Assembly: GCF_015832195.1 (NCBI RefSeq)
Contig: NC_052017.1
Span: forward strand, 11,608,790-11,672,789
Origin: Motacilla alba alba
Lineage: Eukaryota > Chordata > Aves > Passeriformes > Motacillidae
Length of the DNA: 64,000 bases
Reading direction: 5' to 3'
Part shown: piece after piece, positions 13,281-24,837 of the stretch
How positions within the stretch are numbered: the stretch's first letter is position 1
Layout of the letters: each line of letters opens with the position of its first letter
Made by a program: the position numbers and the translations under genes
Notes under the pieces: generated by a model
What the model saw: the letters and a program-made list of their open reading frames with translations, nothing else
What the model was told of the DNA's origin: nothing
Databases searched by the model: none

Positions 13281-16200
13281 AAACCTGAGTTTCCGTTACA
13301 AGGACATTAGGAATATAAACATCTTACATGCACACATGTGCAACCAAAATCCAAATCCTAAAACTCTACATTGGAGAAATAATTTTGCATAAATCCTTTA
13401 TGTGACCTTTCAGCCTTATGGACCACAGTACTGATTCTGCAACTGAATATCAGTGTGTCTGAATGGATTTATGCCTGAAGAAGTTTAATATGTATTTTAT
13501 AAAAGGGGATTTTGTTGTGATATGTGTTCACCTGTAGACAGCTAGAGAAGAACTCAGACCAATATACTGACTTCTGTAGTTTCTGTCCACTGTATTTGTC
13601 CTTAGGGATGTGTCTTGCAATTAAATGTGATCATAAATCTTAATGGAGCACTGGGAAAGTTTAGGTTCTCCCTCCATCAAAAACACTTGCTGACACAGAA
13701 AAGAAATTTGAAACTTCTACTACAGTAAGAACTAAAGAAAAATAATCCTTTACTCATCTGAATAAATATATTTAAAGTTCTGCTTTGCACTTCATACCAC
13801 AGCAGCAGCATTCTGGTTTGTCATAACTCGCCTTTCTACTGACTATAAAACTGACTATTTCATGAATTCAGGAGAGATTTATGAGGAAATTTAGGACTAA
13901 AATCCCATTTGCCAGCTCATGACTTGCAGAATCAAAATCTATGGATCGTCCCAATTACTGAGTAGCATAGAAGGGAAGATGCAAAAACCTGGTGACTGAA
14001 AGGAATAAACTGACTGACCCCAGGACTGTGTTAAATTGTTAGCTTAGAGGTTGCTGAGCCTTCGGGGCAAATTCTTGTATGAATGTATATGTACATCCCA
14101 AGAATAATGGTTAAAAAAAAAAAAAAATTTTCATTGTTTCACAAGCCCTGCTCAATCTTTTGGTGCTGTGGGCTGAGTAAGTAAAAGGTAAATATGGTCC
14201 AAATTAAAGCAGTGAAGATAGCTGCCCTGTCACTTTCCCCTCCCCTTCTTTTTTCTTGGATAGATTCATGGACTTGCGGAGAATAGGTTGGGACACAGAG
14301 TTCCATGTAGCTTTGTTTCTCTCTCGGAATGCAGTGTTCCATGTTATTGCAAGCCCAGGTGCCATTTCAGTACAGCAGCACTTGAACAATAGCCCATTTC
14401 CATATATTTCAAGAGGGGGAGAAACTATTGTTTATTAGAAGAATTCTAAGTAATTGGCAGCCGTCACAAATTCTCCAGCTGGCCAAGTGCTAATGTGTTA
14501 TTAGCTGAATCTCTGAACATTTTGTGATCATTATAAATAGGCATAGGGCAAGTTGTTGTTGTTTATAATGGAAATATTAAAATTAGCATACGTATGTAAG
14601 TATATAAATACACACACTCACACGTATTTTCCAGTAAACATTCACTGCATCTGATTACAGAGCTTCTCTTGTTGGATTGTGCTCTGAGCTATGTAATTGA
14701 GGATTTCAGAGGGGAGTTGATGTGTGACTGATAAAGGATTTGACATGCTGTGACTCTGACTTTAATATGTGAACCAAGCTATTAATGGGGTTTCCTATGC
14801 AAAAGGAGGAACTCTCAATATTGCATTGTGGGGTTTTTTCTAGAAGCTTGAAAAAAGTTAGATTGTGTCTTTGGTGGCCAGCAAACAACAGTCTATTCAT
14901 AAAGGCCATAAAAGGAGCAAAGCTACGGCTCTAATGGAACTGCTAGGCTACAAGTGAGAGAAACAAAATTAGGCTTTCAATTCAGAATAAGTTCTTTTAA
15001 TGCTGATTTCCTTAAAATGAAGTTTTAAGAGAAGGTTGGACCAATCACAGTGTGATAAAACTTGTTTGACCTGGAAAATATCAGTCTACTTAGATGAGGT
15101 GAACACTTATGGTGCTGTTATCTAAGCTTAAAAAATGGAAAGCCAACAATTGATTTCTAGCTTAAAAAGAGAAAAGCAACAGATTTTTTTATTTATTCAA
15201 GTCAATTTATTGCTTGTTATGCCAGCATATTAAAAATTAGTCTCATAATTCCAGTATGTTCCTTCCAAGAAACTTTTAGTAAATTAAATTATGGATTTGA
15301 ATACCACTGTTCAGTTCTTCGTCTTGGGACCTACATAATGCTGGAAAGCTTATTCAGATCAGGAGAGAATTTAAAATCTTTTCACCATTCTTGCATTTAA
15401 TGTGTAACTTCACTGTAAATATTAAATCATTTATCTGAATTTAATCAAGCTTGCAGCTGCAAATTGTTAAGGCACACTCTTCTACTGCACACATTTTAGC
15501 CTTACAAACTGTTCTCCTCACAGACCATGACTGTGACAGTCATAGAAATTTTGCTCCTATCTATTTAAACTGTTCTACTGCCTTTCATATTTTTGAGATC
15601 TAGTAATCCATGTTTATAAGACAGCAAGCTCTTTCACTTCAGGCTGGCCTTTATAAAATCAGTTGGTTTTTATAGAATGTATATTGGTTCTATTCAAAAT
15701 TTAAATAGTGGAACTGTGACCTCCAAACTGTAATATGCAGAGGGAGACATCTCACTTAACATTGGTTTATACTGTAAAATAAATCTTACCTTGTTAACTT
15801 TCTGAACTCTCTCAGTGGTCAATGGACAGAAGAATTTCAGTGTAATCTATTCTAGTTGTTTTAGGTACCTGTCTTAAGCTGGGTAGCAAAATCACTAGAG
15901 CTTTATCTGTTTACTAAAGAAAAAGCTCTCTGGCTGGAGACACACCTAAAGATATGTATCATGATATGTGATCATTGCAGAAGATATGTGAGTTTATTTT
16001 AATGTGTGTCCCACAGAGAACAAACCCTACAAAAAATTTAAAATATGTAGATTGATCTTTGTTAAGATATCTTGGTTTGCACTAGTCCTAATCACAGTAA
16101 TTTTTATCTAAATGAAGAGTTTCTTGTGGAAACACCCTTATGTGTATTGCTTAGGTGTCATGCAGGCCCTTAAATCCAACATTACAACATCAGCATTCAG

Positions 16201-19200
16201 GTGTTTGGACACCAGCTGGAATTTTCAACCCTCAGTAACACACAAAATATTCACATCATCCAAATTAGGTGACTAATTCAGGAAGAATTAAGAAGACAAA
16301 GTTAAGAGATTAAACTCCTTTTATAGTCAGTGGGGAGAGAAAAAAAGACTTTTATCAAACTCTGCTTCCTCTTGTATGGAGTAATGGAATAATTATTGGA
16401 CTGAGGGAGAGCCTTAATAGCTTAGAAACTGGAGAGAGATGTCTCCTGCAAGCAGTCTTGCATTTTAAATAAAATGGAGCATTTTCAATAACAGTGAAAG
16501 TGCTTACCTGGAAACCCTTAACCTTGGCATTACAAAGCAATAAGCTCTTTAGAGTCAGTCCTGCAAATCAAAGAACAAACTGGAGATTCAGCATCATCTG
16601 GCTAACCAGAGATACCAGTGATTCCATTTCTGGGAGTTGAGAAAAAATCTCTAACCATTAACTGGCTGGGCAGAATGAGAGGTGTCTCCCTTAACCACCA
16701 GCAAAGAGGAGGAATGTTCAGAATTTTGTTATCAGAGAAGGATTGTAAATTTAGCTAAGACTTGGGATAAGTGCCAATACATGCAGAGCCTGCATAAACA
16801 AGGGCTCACTTGGCAAAGGGCAAAACAACTGGGGAGCATTCCTGAAACTAGTAGGTGTATGGTTTCAAGTTGTTTTGTGATTTTTTTAATTTAAGGTATA
16901 TATAATGAAGGTTTTATGCCTAAATAAAAATGTATTTATTTCAGCAGTTCCACAGTAAAAAAAGCCTGTATTCAACACAAGGGATGAGTCACTGCTTTCA
17001 GGGAACACCCCTCTCATAGCTTTCCCACATTGCTAAGTATACAAAGAAACTCCCCTTCCAAATATTTCTCACCACCTGGGAGGGTTAAAACATCCTTGTA
17101 GTAAAGGGAGGAGAAGAGGCGTAGGAGATATTTCAACAGAGCTCAGAAACACATAATACCTTTTCTCCCAGGTTCTTAAAGACTTTCCACATTTTCCAAG
17201 AAGCAGCTTGTCATCATTGCTTTTCTGTGCAGCAGATTCTCTGAGAAACAGAAAGAGCTAATGTTGATAAGGATAAGATCAAAGTCTCAACAAGCACTGT
17301 TCTTCTCTCCTTATATGACATGAAACTAAATCCGGCAATAGTTTGCCTAATGCATTAGACAAACATTTATAATACTGATACCAATAACACGCTGTCAGAC
17401 TTTTATATTAAATATTGACTCATGTTTTGCCAAAACAAAGTGGTGCTGAAACAAAAAATGGTCTGATATAGAACAGAAAAAAAGCCATATCAAAATTTAA
17501 TCTTCAGATTGCTTGTGTACAAGACAAAATATGCTCAGCTTTCTGCAATTGGCAGTTGCTTTTTCCCCCTTTTTGTAAGAAAAGTAGAAATGGTTTTGCT
17601 TCAACTTATTGTTCTTGACTGAGTTCTTATACTCACATTAGAAAAAATGTATGAGTTATTTAAAAATTCTTAATCTCTGATAGCCCTCCAGCTATCATTG
17701 TCTAAGTATTGTTTAGGTTATTTTTTACAAGAAGGGAAAAAAAAAACAAGAAAAAAGATTAATCTTTGTAGTGTTTTCTCCTTAGTTTAACCCAGAGAAT
17801 TGCAATGACCCAGCAGTAAGTTGAGGTCCATAAGTGTTATAACACCAGCAACACAGCTATTTATGTGAGGTTTAATTAGCTAATATGCCTCATGATCTTC
17901 TGAAAAATGATACTTTAAAAGGAAAAGGAATTAAGTCATGCTAAGTCATGGGTCACAAAGCAAAGACTGAGGAGAAAGTATTCCCCGAGTGATTTGAATG
18001 AGACATTTAGAAAATTTGGGGATTAATAAAATACTATGTTGTTTGGATTTGGAAAGGACCATTCAAACTGTATTTTGTGAACACCAATCTCAAACAGAAT
18101 TTAGGGACAAAAGAAATTGCACAGCTATATCCCTCATGCCTAAGCAACAAGAACAACTCTGCAATGTAGGACTTTAATTAGCCAGTGATCACGCATATTT
18201 AAAAACAAAGATGATCTCTTGAGAATCCAATACTTGAGTTCATAAGAATGGAGAATGGAGTTCAGTGTCCTTTCATGCTCATGGTCCTCAAACATATTTA
18301 GCTCATACAACAAGAAAAGCAGTTTATCCATTCTGAAGAATCAGGAACATCTGGATCACGAGAGGGCTGGCTTAGCAAGAGAGGCAGAAAAAGCTAAGTT
18401 TAAACAAGTAAAGTCCAAGTAGAAATTATGAAGGAATTAAAGAGATGTATTGAGAAAGATTATTAGGATAGCTGTTCCTAAGTGAAATTATTTTTGTGAG
18501 TTGTTATTCCAAGACCGTCATATCTAATTCTCAAATAGTTTGCAAACACCAAAGTTACTTCAAGGCTTGTCAATAGAATGGGGTGTATGGACCATTTACC
18601 TTTCTTGACAGCTCATATTTTCTTAGCACAAAATAGTAAACCTTTGTGTAGGTCCAAGATAACTAATCCATTGCTTAGATGAGTCACCCTGGATATTTTG
18701 TTGAAATGACAAGAGTACACTCAGTCTCCTGGCTGGTTAGACATTAACCAGAAGTTAAATGCACAATTAATTTCAACCTCTATTAGTGTTTAGTTCTGAA
18801 GAGATCACATTCCAATAAGTACCTGTTAATCTTTTATTTCTGTAAAGTAGACAGCTCTGCTTCCTGTAAGTCAAATAGACACCCAGAGTAGGAAAGAAAA
18901 CACAGGAGTTGCTACTCAGGTCAACCCAGCAGACTGTTTGCTTGTTTACCATGGTGACGAGCTCCAATTGCAGCACCAAAAAGCACAAAACTGCACCCAG
19001 AACATAACCTGTTCTTCAGGTGATTTTTTTCCCTTTTACTTAAGAAGAGGGTGGTGTAGAAGGCAAACATTTTTCTTATCCCTTCCTTTTAGTAAACTTT
19101 TAGTTACATTTTAGTAAACTACCATTACATATCTAAGCATTTTCAGCCTCCATGACCATTATTTGAAACCCAGGATTTCAGGTCTGGATTTTAAGGCATG

Positions 19201-22200
19201 CCATATCCCACACACAAGGATATTTTCTCCTCTGAAGATGGAGCTTAAGGAGTGAAAGTTGTAACCCTCCAAAGCTGCACCAGTTTCAGCTGAAATAGTT
19301 GTATGAGTCCTGACTCTAACAGATTACAACAAATTAATTCACAAATCTTAGCTTTTCTATTTTCCTTTAGGAGTTGCTCAGCTATTTTACTGGTTGTTCC
19401 TCTCAGTGTTGTTTGAGAAGAACATGCTGAAGGGACACTCTCAATACTTGAGCAAAAGCACTGTAGAATACCAGGCATGCAGCTCAAATAACTGCTTCCT
19501 CAGAAGCTACACCCAAAAATTGTGGTCTAGCTCTGAGCAGCAGCTCAGTACTGTGGGCTGCTGCTCTTTCATGGGGGAATTCCTCCTACAACATGAGCCT
19601 AGATGAGATCAATGTCTTTAGGGTCTGAGGCAATGCTTTCTTTAGTCATAGGGTGAATTGGGACTAAGTTATCGAAGATAAATTCTTTAGTAGTCTGATT
19701 TCACACAAACCAGTGAAGAAAGCCACAAAACAAATGAGAAAGCTTTTCTTTATTGCTGTTATCTTAAGTAATAATTTAGTTATACCGCTGAGAATGACAA
19801 AAGATTTGAGTCCTTCAAAAGCAGTCAAACTCATTAGTATTGCTTAGATGTGTTTAGATGGCAGAAACTATATATTGTGCTTTTACAATTCTCCAGAGAA
19901 TATACCACTATTGTGATTTACTCTCACAGAAAATCATTGCTTTGACCAGTGGCCAACAGGGAAGAATTTGATTTTTTTTTTTTCCCCAGCAAACAAACAC
20001 TAATTATACAAGTTAATCACTAAAGTAGGCTCAGGAGGTCATGTTTCACTGAATGAAACTACAGGAAATGTCCTTGGAATAACTACAGTCAATTAGATGA
20101 GTTTCAATTATAACATTAATGTCAGGAACAAGAAATGCAGATGGATACCCTAGATAAATCAAGAATGCAAGATAAAAAAATGCTTTTGCAACCTGTTAAG
20201 GTTCAAATATTTTACTTTTCCTAAACAAATATCAGGTTTCTAAAATTAAGGTGGAGTTAATGATGCTTACGAAACCAAAATACAGCAGTTCTTATATACG
20301 ATCTTTTTATTTAATTTCTGTTAAAGAGACATTGGAGAAGAGGTGTTTTTCAAAGGTTGCTACAAAACTCTTATTTTTTGGAAAAAAACTTAGACCCCAA
20401 GTTTTTTCTATAATTATTAAAATAAAATAAAGGATTTCATGAGAATTAATGAGAATTCCAGTATTTTTGAAACACCTTTCCATCCTGCCTTAGGATAGAA
20501 AAGTAAAACACCAAAATTGTCAAAATCATTCCATGTGTGCTCAAATGAGGAAATGCTATTTTCAGGGATATGGCACTTCCTCAGCCCACGAATCTTGTTC
20601 TTGTACTAGATTTTTATTATCTTAGAGAAGTAGTATCTTTCAATATATTGTAATAAAAAAGGAATTCTGCAGCAGGATTTTTCCTGATATTTGAAATGTC
20701 ACAGCCACTGCATTTTAGAGCTAATCATGGTGAAGTATATTTCCTAACTAGTTCTATAATTCCCTAAACATAATTAGCTAAAAGTTAGGTCACAGACCCA
20801 CTCTTAGAAAAGGGACTTCAGCAAATAAAAAGCACATAGTTTAGAAGAAGTGTCCTGTATTCATAAATACTTGTAGTCAAATGTGGTAAGAGTATGTGAT
20901 AGGCTTTAGGTGAAAAGGTTTTACCAAGTTTCTTAGGAGCTGCTCAACTGTTTCTGTTGTCCTCGATTTTTCAGTGGATATGCAACAGCTTGATGTTTGC
21001 TGGGCCTGGGCTCATGGACAAGTCAGGTATCCCAGGGTGCAGTATCTGTACCATGCAAGGACAGAAACTGGCAAGGGAAGACCTTCTGAAACTGCAGGGA
21101 CTGCAGCTCTGTCACAGCAAAGAGTGTCAATACACATGGTTTGCTCATGGCTCCCAAAGTCACTCCCCCAGGTAACACAAAGGGTGGCGTGCCCTGGGTG
21201 GCTCACAGGCAGCATGGCATTTATTCCCTGCTGAATCACCAAGAGCACAGATAATAAATGTCCTGGTGCTGTTTGCTTAAAGCTGTTGCCTCACTTTACA
21301 GTTTCTTCAGCACCCAGGGTGTAACTGTGGCCAAGTGGTTGAAGTCCTGCCTGAGCACCAGTGAATCATTGCTGTGCTGTACAGGAGGACATTCTCCAAT
21401 AGCTCTAAGGTTAGGAAATACGATATATCTGACTTTGCTCTGCAGTTCTCAGAGTGATTCATGAGATCTTATCTACAAGCCAACCCTCCCCTTTACCCTC
21501 AGACAAAACAGAGGAGACAAAATTGGGTGTGTTAGGAATTCCTCTTGTATTAAATATTTTGGGAAATGACAGACAAATGCTCCCCTCTAGTGAAATGATT
21601 ACTGGATTAATATGTAAGCTACGTGAGCAAAGCGTAAATGTGCATGTGTGCATGTGGATGCAGATCAACACCAAAATTGCATATCTTGCATCTAAACTGA
21701 CATCCTCCATGCTCGAACATATTTCACTTTTCTTAGATTTGATTTACACATCAGAGAAATACTTTGTTAAGAAGCAGTAGTGAATGGCTGAGTACAGTTA
21801 ATACAAAAACTTTCGACAACTTCAAAGTTATCTTACCAGTGCATTTCTCATTACTTTTTTTTCTTCTGCTTTTGAATGTTCTCTAACAAGAAAAAAACAG
21901 AGCAGCCTGAGAAAAGAAAATCAACATCTATTGTTATCATAGTGATAAATCATCTTTAATAAGGGCTTATGTGCTTGCCTGTTAAGCAAAACAAAAGATA
22001 TTCTTAAATGCTACAAGATTCCACAACCATTTCAAATACATCACAAAAAAAATTAAAGAGAGAAAAAAAATACATAGGAGCTCTGACTACACTAAAAACA
22101 TTTGGCTTGTCCTTTACATGGTGTATTTGGAAGTGCTGAGCTTGCAGAAATAAATATGCTGATTTTTAGATTTTTTTATTAAAGCAGAATGTGAAAGAAA

Positions 22201-22252
22201 ATATATTTTCTTAAAGAGTAGGAAAAAGATATTTTCTTAAAGGGTAAGACTG
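13281..22252. other. Unannotated noncoding DNA
   Basis: No gene, RNA gene or clear transposon recognised across about 9 kb. It includes a 15-base A run at 14113-14127 and an approximate duplication AAGTCATGCTAAGTCATG at about 17934. The stretch 20957-21470 is GC-richer and low in stops, giving several overlapping small frames on both strands, but no family is recognised in it. At 16508-16560 on the minus strand a 53-bp segment has good-looking acceptor and donor borders; see findings. Confidence 0.65.
22196..22250. repeat. Short local tandem duplication
   Basis: The word ATATTTTCTTAAAG occurs twice (about 22203-22216 and 22229-22242), each followed by A/GGGTA-like sequence. It sits directly beside the hairpin at 22253-22278, so the locus has been locally rearranged or has slipped. 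Confidence 0.6.
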
Positions 22253-22278
22253 CTCAAGAAAGAGTAGTCTTTCTTGAG
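22253..22278. repeat. Perfect 10-bp inverted repeat (hairpin)
   Basis: CTCAAGAAAG at 22253-22262 is the exact reverse complement of CTTTCTTGAG at 22269-22278, with a 6-base spacer AGTAGT. It is too short to be a microRNA precursor and has no T run suggesting a terminator. It is most likely a local mutational palindrome linked to the neighbouring duplication. Confidence 0.7.
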
Positions 22279-23429
22279 AAAGACTATTATTATATATGAA
22301 ACTGGAGGTGAAAATTTTAAAGAATATTCAAAATGGACTTTTGTGTATTAATAATTGCAAGGCTTGAAAATGTTCATTTTTGCTTATAGAATATGTGCTA
22401 TCACCTTACAGAGTTCTGGAATTACCTTTGTACTTGTAATTTACAATTTTTTATTCTGAGTATTATCCTCTTACTTTCTTATGAATTGTTATTGATGACT
22501 AAACAGTGAACACTGGAACTCTGTTTTGGGTTATAATTGATCGCATAAATCAAATTACATAATTTCTATTTCCTGACTAAATACACTAAACTCTTAACAT
22601 CAGGTTATGTGGTTTGGAAAAGCCTTTGAGGGCATGAAATTTCTTAGGGAGGAGAAGTAGCAGATAAAGAGGATTGAAAATTTTTGATATATTTTAAACC
22701 TCTTTTCTTTCTAGTCAGTGTAAGCCTTGCCTTAGGGATAGTTCCTAGAAAAATTAGACCACTCTAAAATTGCATGGCTGAGAGCACACCAGTTTAAATT
22801 AATTTTTCATTGTCAATCCACGTAATGTAATTATATATGCCTGTGTGGTCTCAGTTGTAGAAATTGCAGAGGATTTTAGCATTTTGCATGAAGTAAGTAC
22901 TGGAGAGTTTGACCTCTGCTTGTCTGAGACATTATTGTCACCAAAATCATCACTTTCCTTTGATGTTCACCTGAACAATTTGAAGAGGTGGAGCAGGAAA
23001 TGAAAGGGAGGACAAAGGGAAAACTTGCAAGGACATTTTCCATGGAAATTAGCATAATAAAAGATAATTGCAATCCATGGGGATGTTTCAGGCTAATGCC
23101 CCTACATGGCTGATCCAATGAGTGCATTGAGGAACTGGCCATGCTCATACTCCTAACTCACTGCGTATTTTTGAGGTGTGAAAGGGGTTAAAACTGGCAT
23201 TGCAATGGACTCATGTACAGACTTAGTAAATACAGATCACTGGCAAAGAGTTTGAGAGGTTTGACCTTGCCCACTTGTGGCTTTCAAGGCCTGCACTTTG
23301 GTGACTGAAAAGAATTGCTGAAGAACAAAAGAACATAAATTACCCAACTGTCAGAAGGAATGCTGGGGACAATTAGATGGAAAAACGTTTCACTTTCTTC
23401 AGTATTTTTTTTTCAAATTTCATTCCCAG

Positions 23430-23480
23430 AACAGATCCGTGCTAGACGCCCAAGACTTCTGTTCTGACAAATGCTTGAAT
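23430..23480 (+). other. Exon-like segment (hypothetical)
   Basis: A strong acceptor-like sequence (a T/C-rich tract ending CATTCCCAG at 23429) is followed 51 bases later by a donor-like GTGAGT at 23481. One frame is open across all 17 codons, starting NRSVLDAQDF. The segment holds two CpG sites (near 23438 and 23447) in an otherwise CpG-poor area. No homology is recognised. Short segments like this arise by chance in 64 kb, so this is a candidate only. Confidence 0.15.
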
Positions 23481-24379
23481 GTGAGTTTAAATGCATAACT
23501 ACTGAAGGAAAATAGCATATCTCAGATGTTGGCTGGAAATTCATGAAAAAGAATGTAGCGATAAATTTGTTTCATAAATACGTAATAATCAAAGGTGGGG
23601 GATTTTTACACTTTTTACTCTGTATTTCGACAAATTCTAGCTATTTTACTTTCAAAATCTTACTCTGCATTTTGAAGAGTGCATCTGTACAAATTACAGA
23701 GAGTTTTGTATTTGTTATTCAAGCCACAAGCCAGTGTGAATTTGTGACTGAATGTGTAGGATAAGATCTCAGCTTGTTTGGGCTGCCCCTAATAGATTTT
23801 GTCCTAATGCTTAGATATATTGGAAATTTTTTTGCCTAATTAATAGTATTACAAACTGAATTTGCACTTTCAAAAATAAAAGTGTTTCTTCAAAATAGTA
23901 GTGGATGTAAGCTACCTGTTAAAGGAAGTAAAATGGAAACATTTTCACTGAGGATGGAAAGCTTCAAGGAGAAACAGCAATTTCACAGGAGAGAGGCTTT
24001 GATGGATTCTGAATTTCAAAACAGATTTCCAGACCTAATTTTCAAAGGACCATTCAAAAAAAAGGCATTTCAACTAGATGACACCAGAAAACACTTCTAT
24101 CTTTCTAAGACATAAAAATTAGGTTTTGAGTGCAGTTGCAGTGAAAAAAAATCAGTGTCTTGGTATAATACAATTAAATTCAATGGGTTTTGAGATCATC
24201 TCACAGAAAGAACAGCTGAAATGTGATTAAATTCCAAGAATCAATGAAAACAAGCTGCAGGAGAGCATCAAAACTGATTCTTCTCTTACTTGTGATGGTG
24301 TAGTTTGGCAGCTGGTGAATTCGTACCAGGACCCTTCTTTGAGAAACACTATTTTCAACTATTTTTTCTTTTCACAAAG

Positions 24380-24439
24380 AGTGTACAAGCAGAGAAAGAC
24401 ATCAGTGTATTCCTTGAATATATATGTATTTATATTGGG
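24380..24439 (+). other. Exon-like segment (hypothetical)
   Basis: A pyrimidine-rich acceptor-like tract ending TTTCACAAAG at 24379 is followed by 60 bases and then a GTGAGT donor-like word at 24440. The frame beginning SVQAEKDISVFLEYICIYIG is open for all 20 codons. No family is recognised. The distance to the segment at 23430-23480 on the same strand is about 0.9 kb, compatible with but not evidence for an intron. Confidence 0.12.
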
Positions 24440-24609
24440 GTGAGTCTTGGTACTTTTAATTTTTTAATTACTATTATTGTTTTTATTTTAAGCTTCTGAC
24501 ATTCTCAAATCACAGCCATTTCTGCAGAATGATATGAAATTAAGTAATCATATATTATGCACCTCCATTAGAAACTGTTGAGAAAAATAGGAACCATTTC
24601 TAACTTACC

Positions 24610-24837
24610 TTAACAGCCATATATCCTGCTGGCAAATAGTTTCAGCACATTTTCCCCTACAAGAAACTCCCATATTTCTGATGATTCTAGAAGTATATCA
24701 TACACACGCACCAGACATTTGTCCTTAGCAAGCACAAACCCCTTCAGTTTTAAGATAGCAATATTATCCTCAGTTTTACTGAGTAAATCTGGCTTAGAAG
24801 ATTTTGTGTTAGGGTCTCGCTTCTGGAATTTGATGGT
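24610..24837 (-). other. Stop-free minus-strand segment without ATG (hypothetical)
   Basis: Read on the minus strand this is 75 codons without a stop, ending in TAA at 24612-24610, with no ATG. The translation has a protein-like mix of charged and hydrophobic residues, with parts reading ILKLKGFVLAKDKCLVRVYD and LLESSEIWEFLVGENVLKLF. A CAG that could act as an acceptor lies at its upstream edge (about 24823-24825), but the pyrimidine tract there is poor. A GTAAGT word begins right after the stop at 24608. An AATAAA-like word lies about 120 bases downstream on the same strand (about 24484-24489). A stop-free run this long is expected by chance several times in a window this size, and I recognise no family. 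It may be an old exon, a pseudogene piece, or noise. Confidence 0.15.

Noticed and set aside
13087..13392. 101-codon plus-strand open frame
   Set aside because: It lies largely over an antisense CR1 fragment, so it is a repeat artefact.
21454..21780. 108-codon plus-strand open frame
   Set aside because: No recognisable family, and an 83-codon frame runs on the opposite strand over the same bases.
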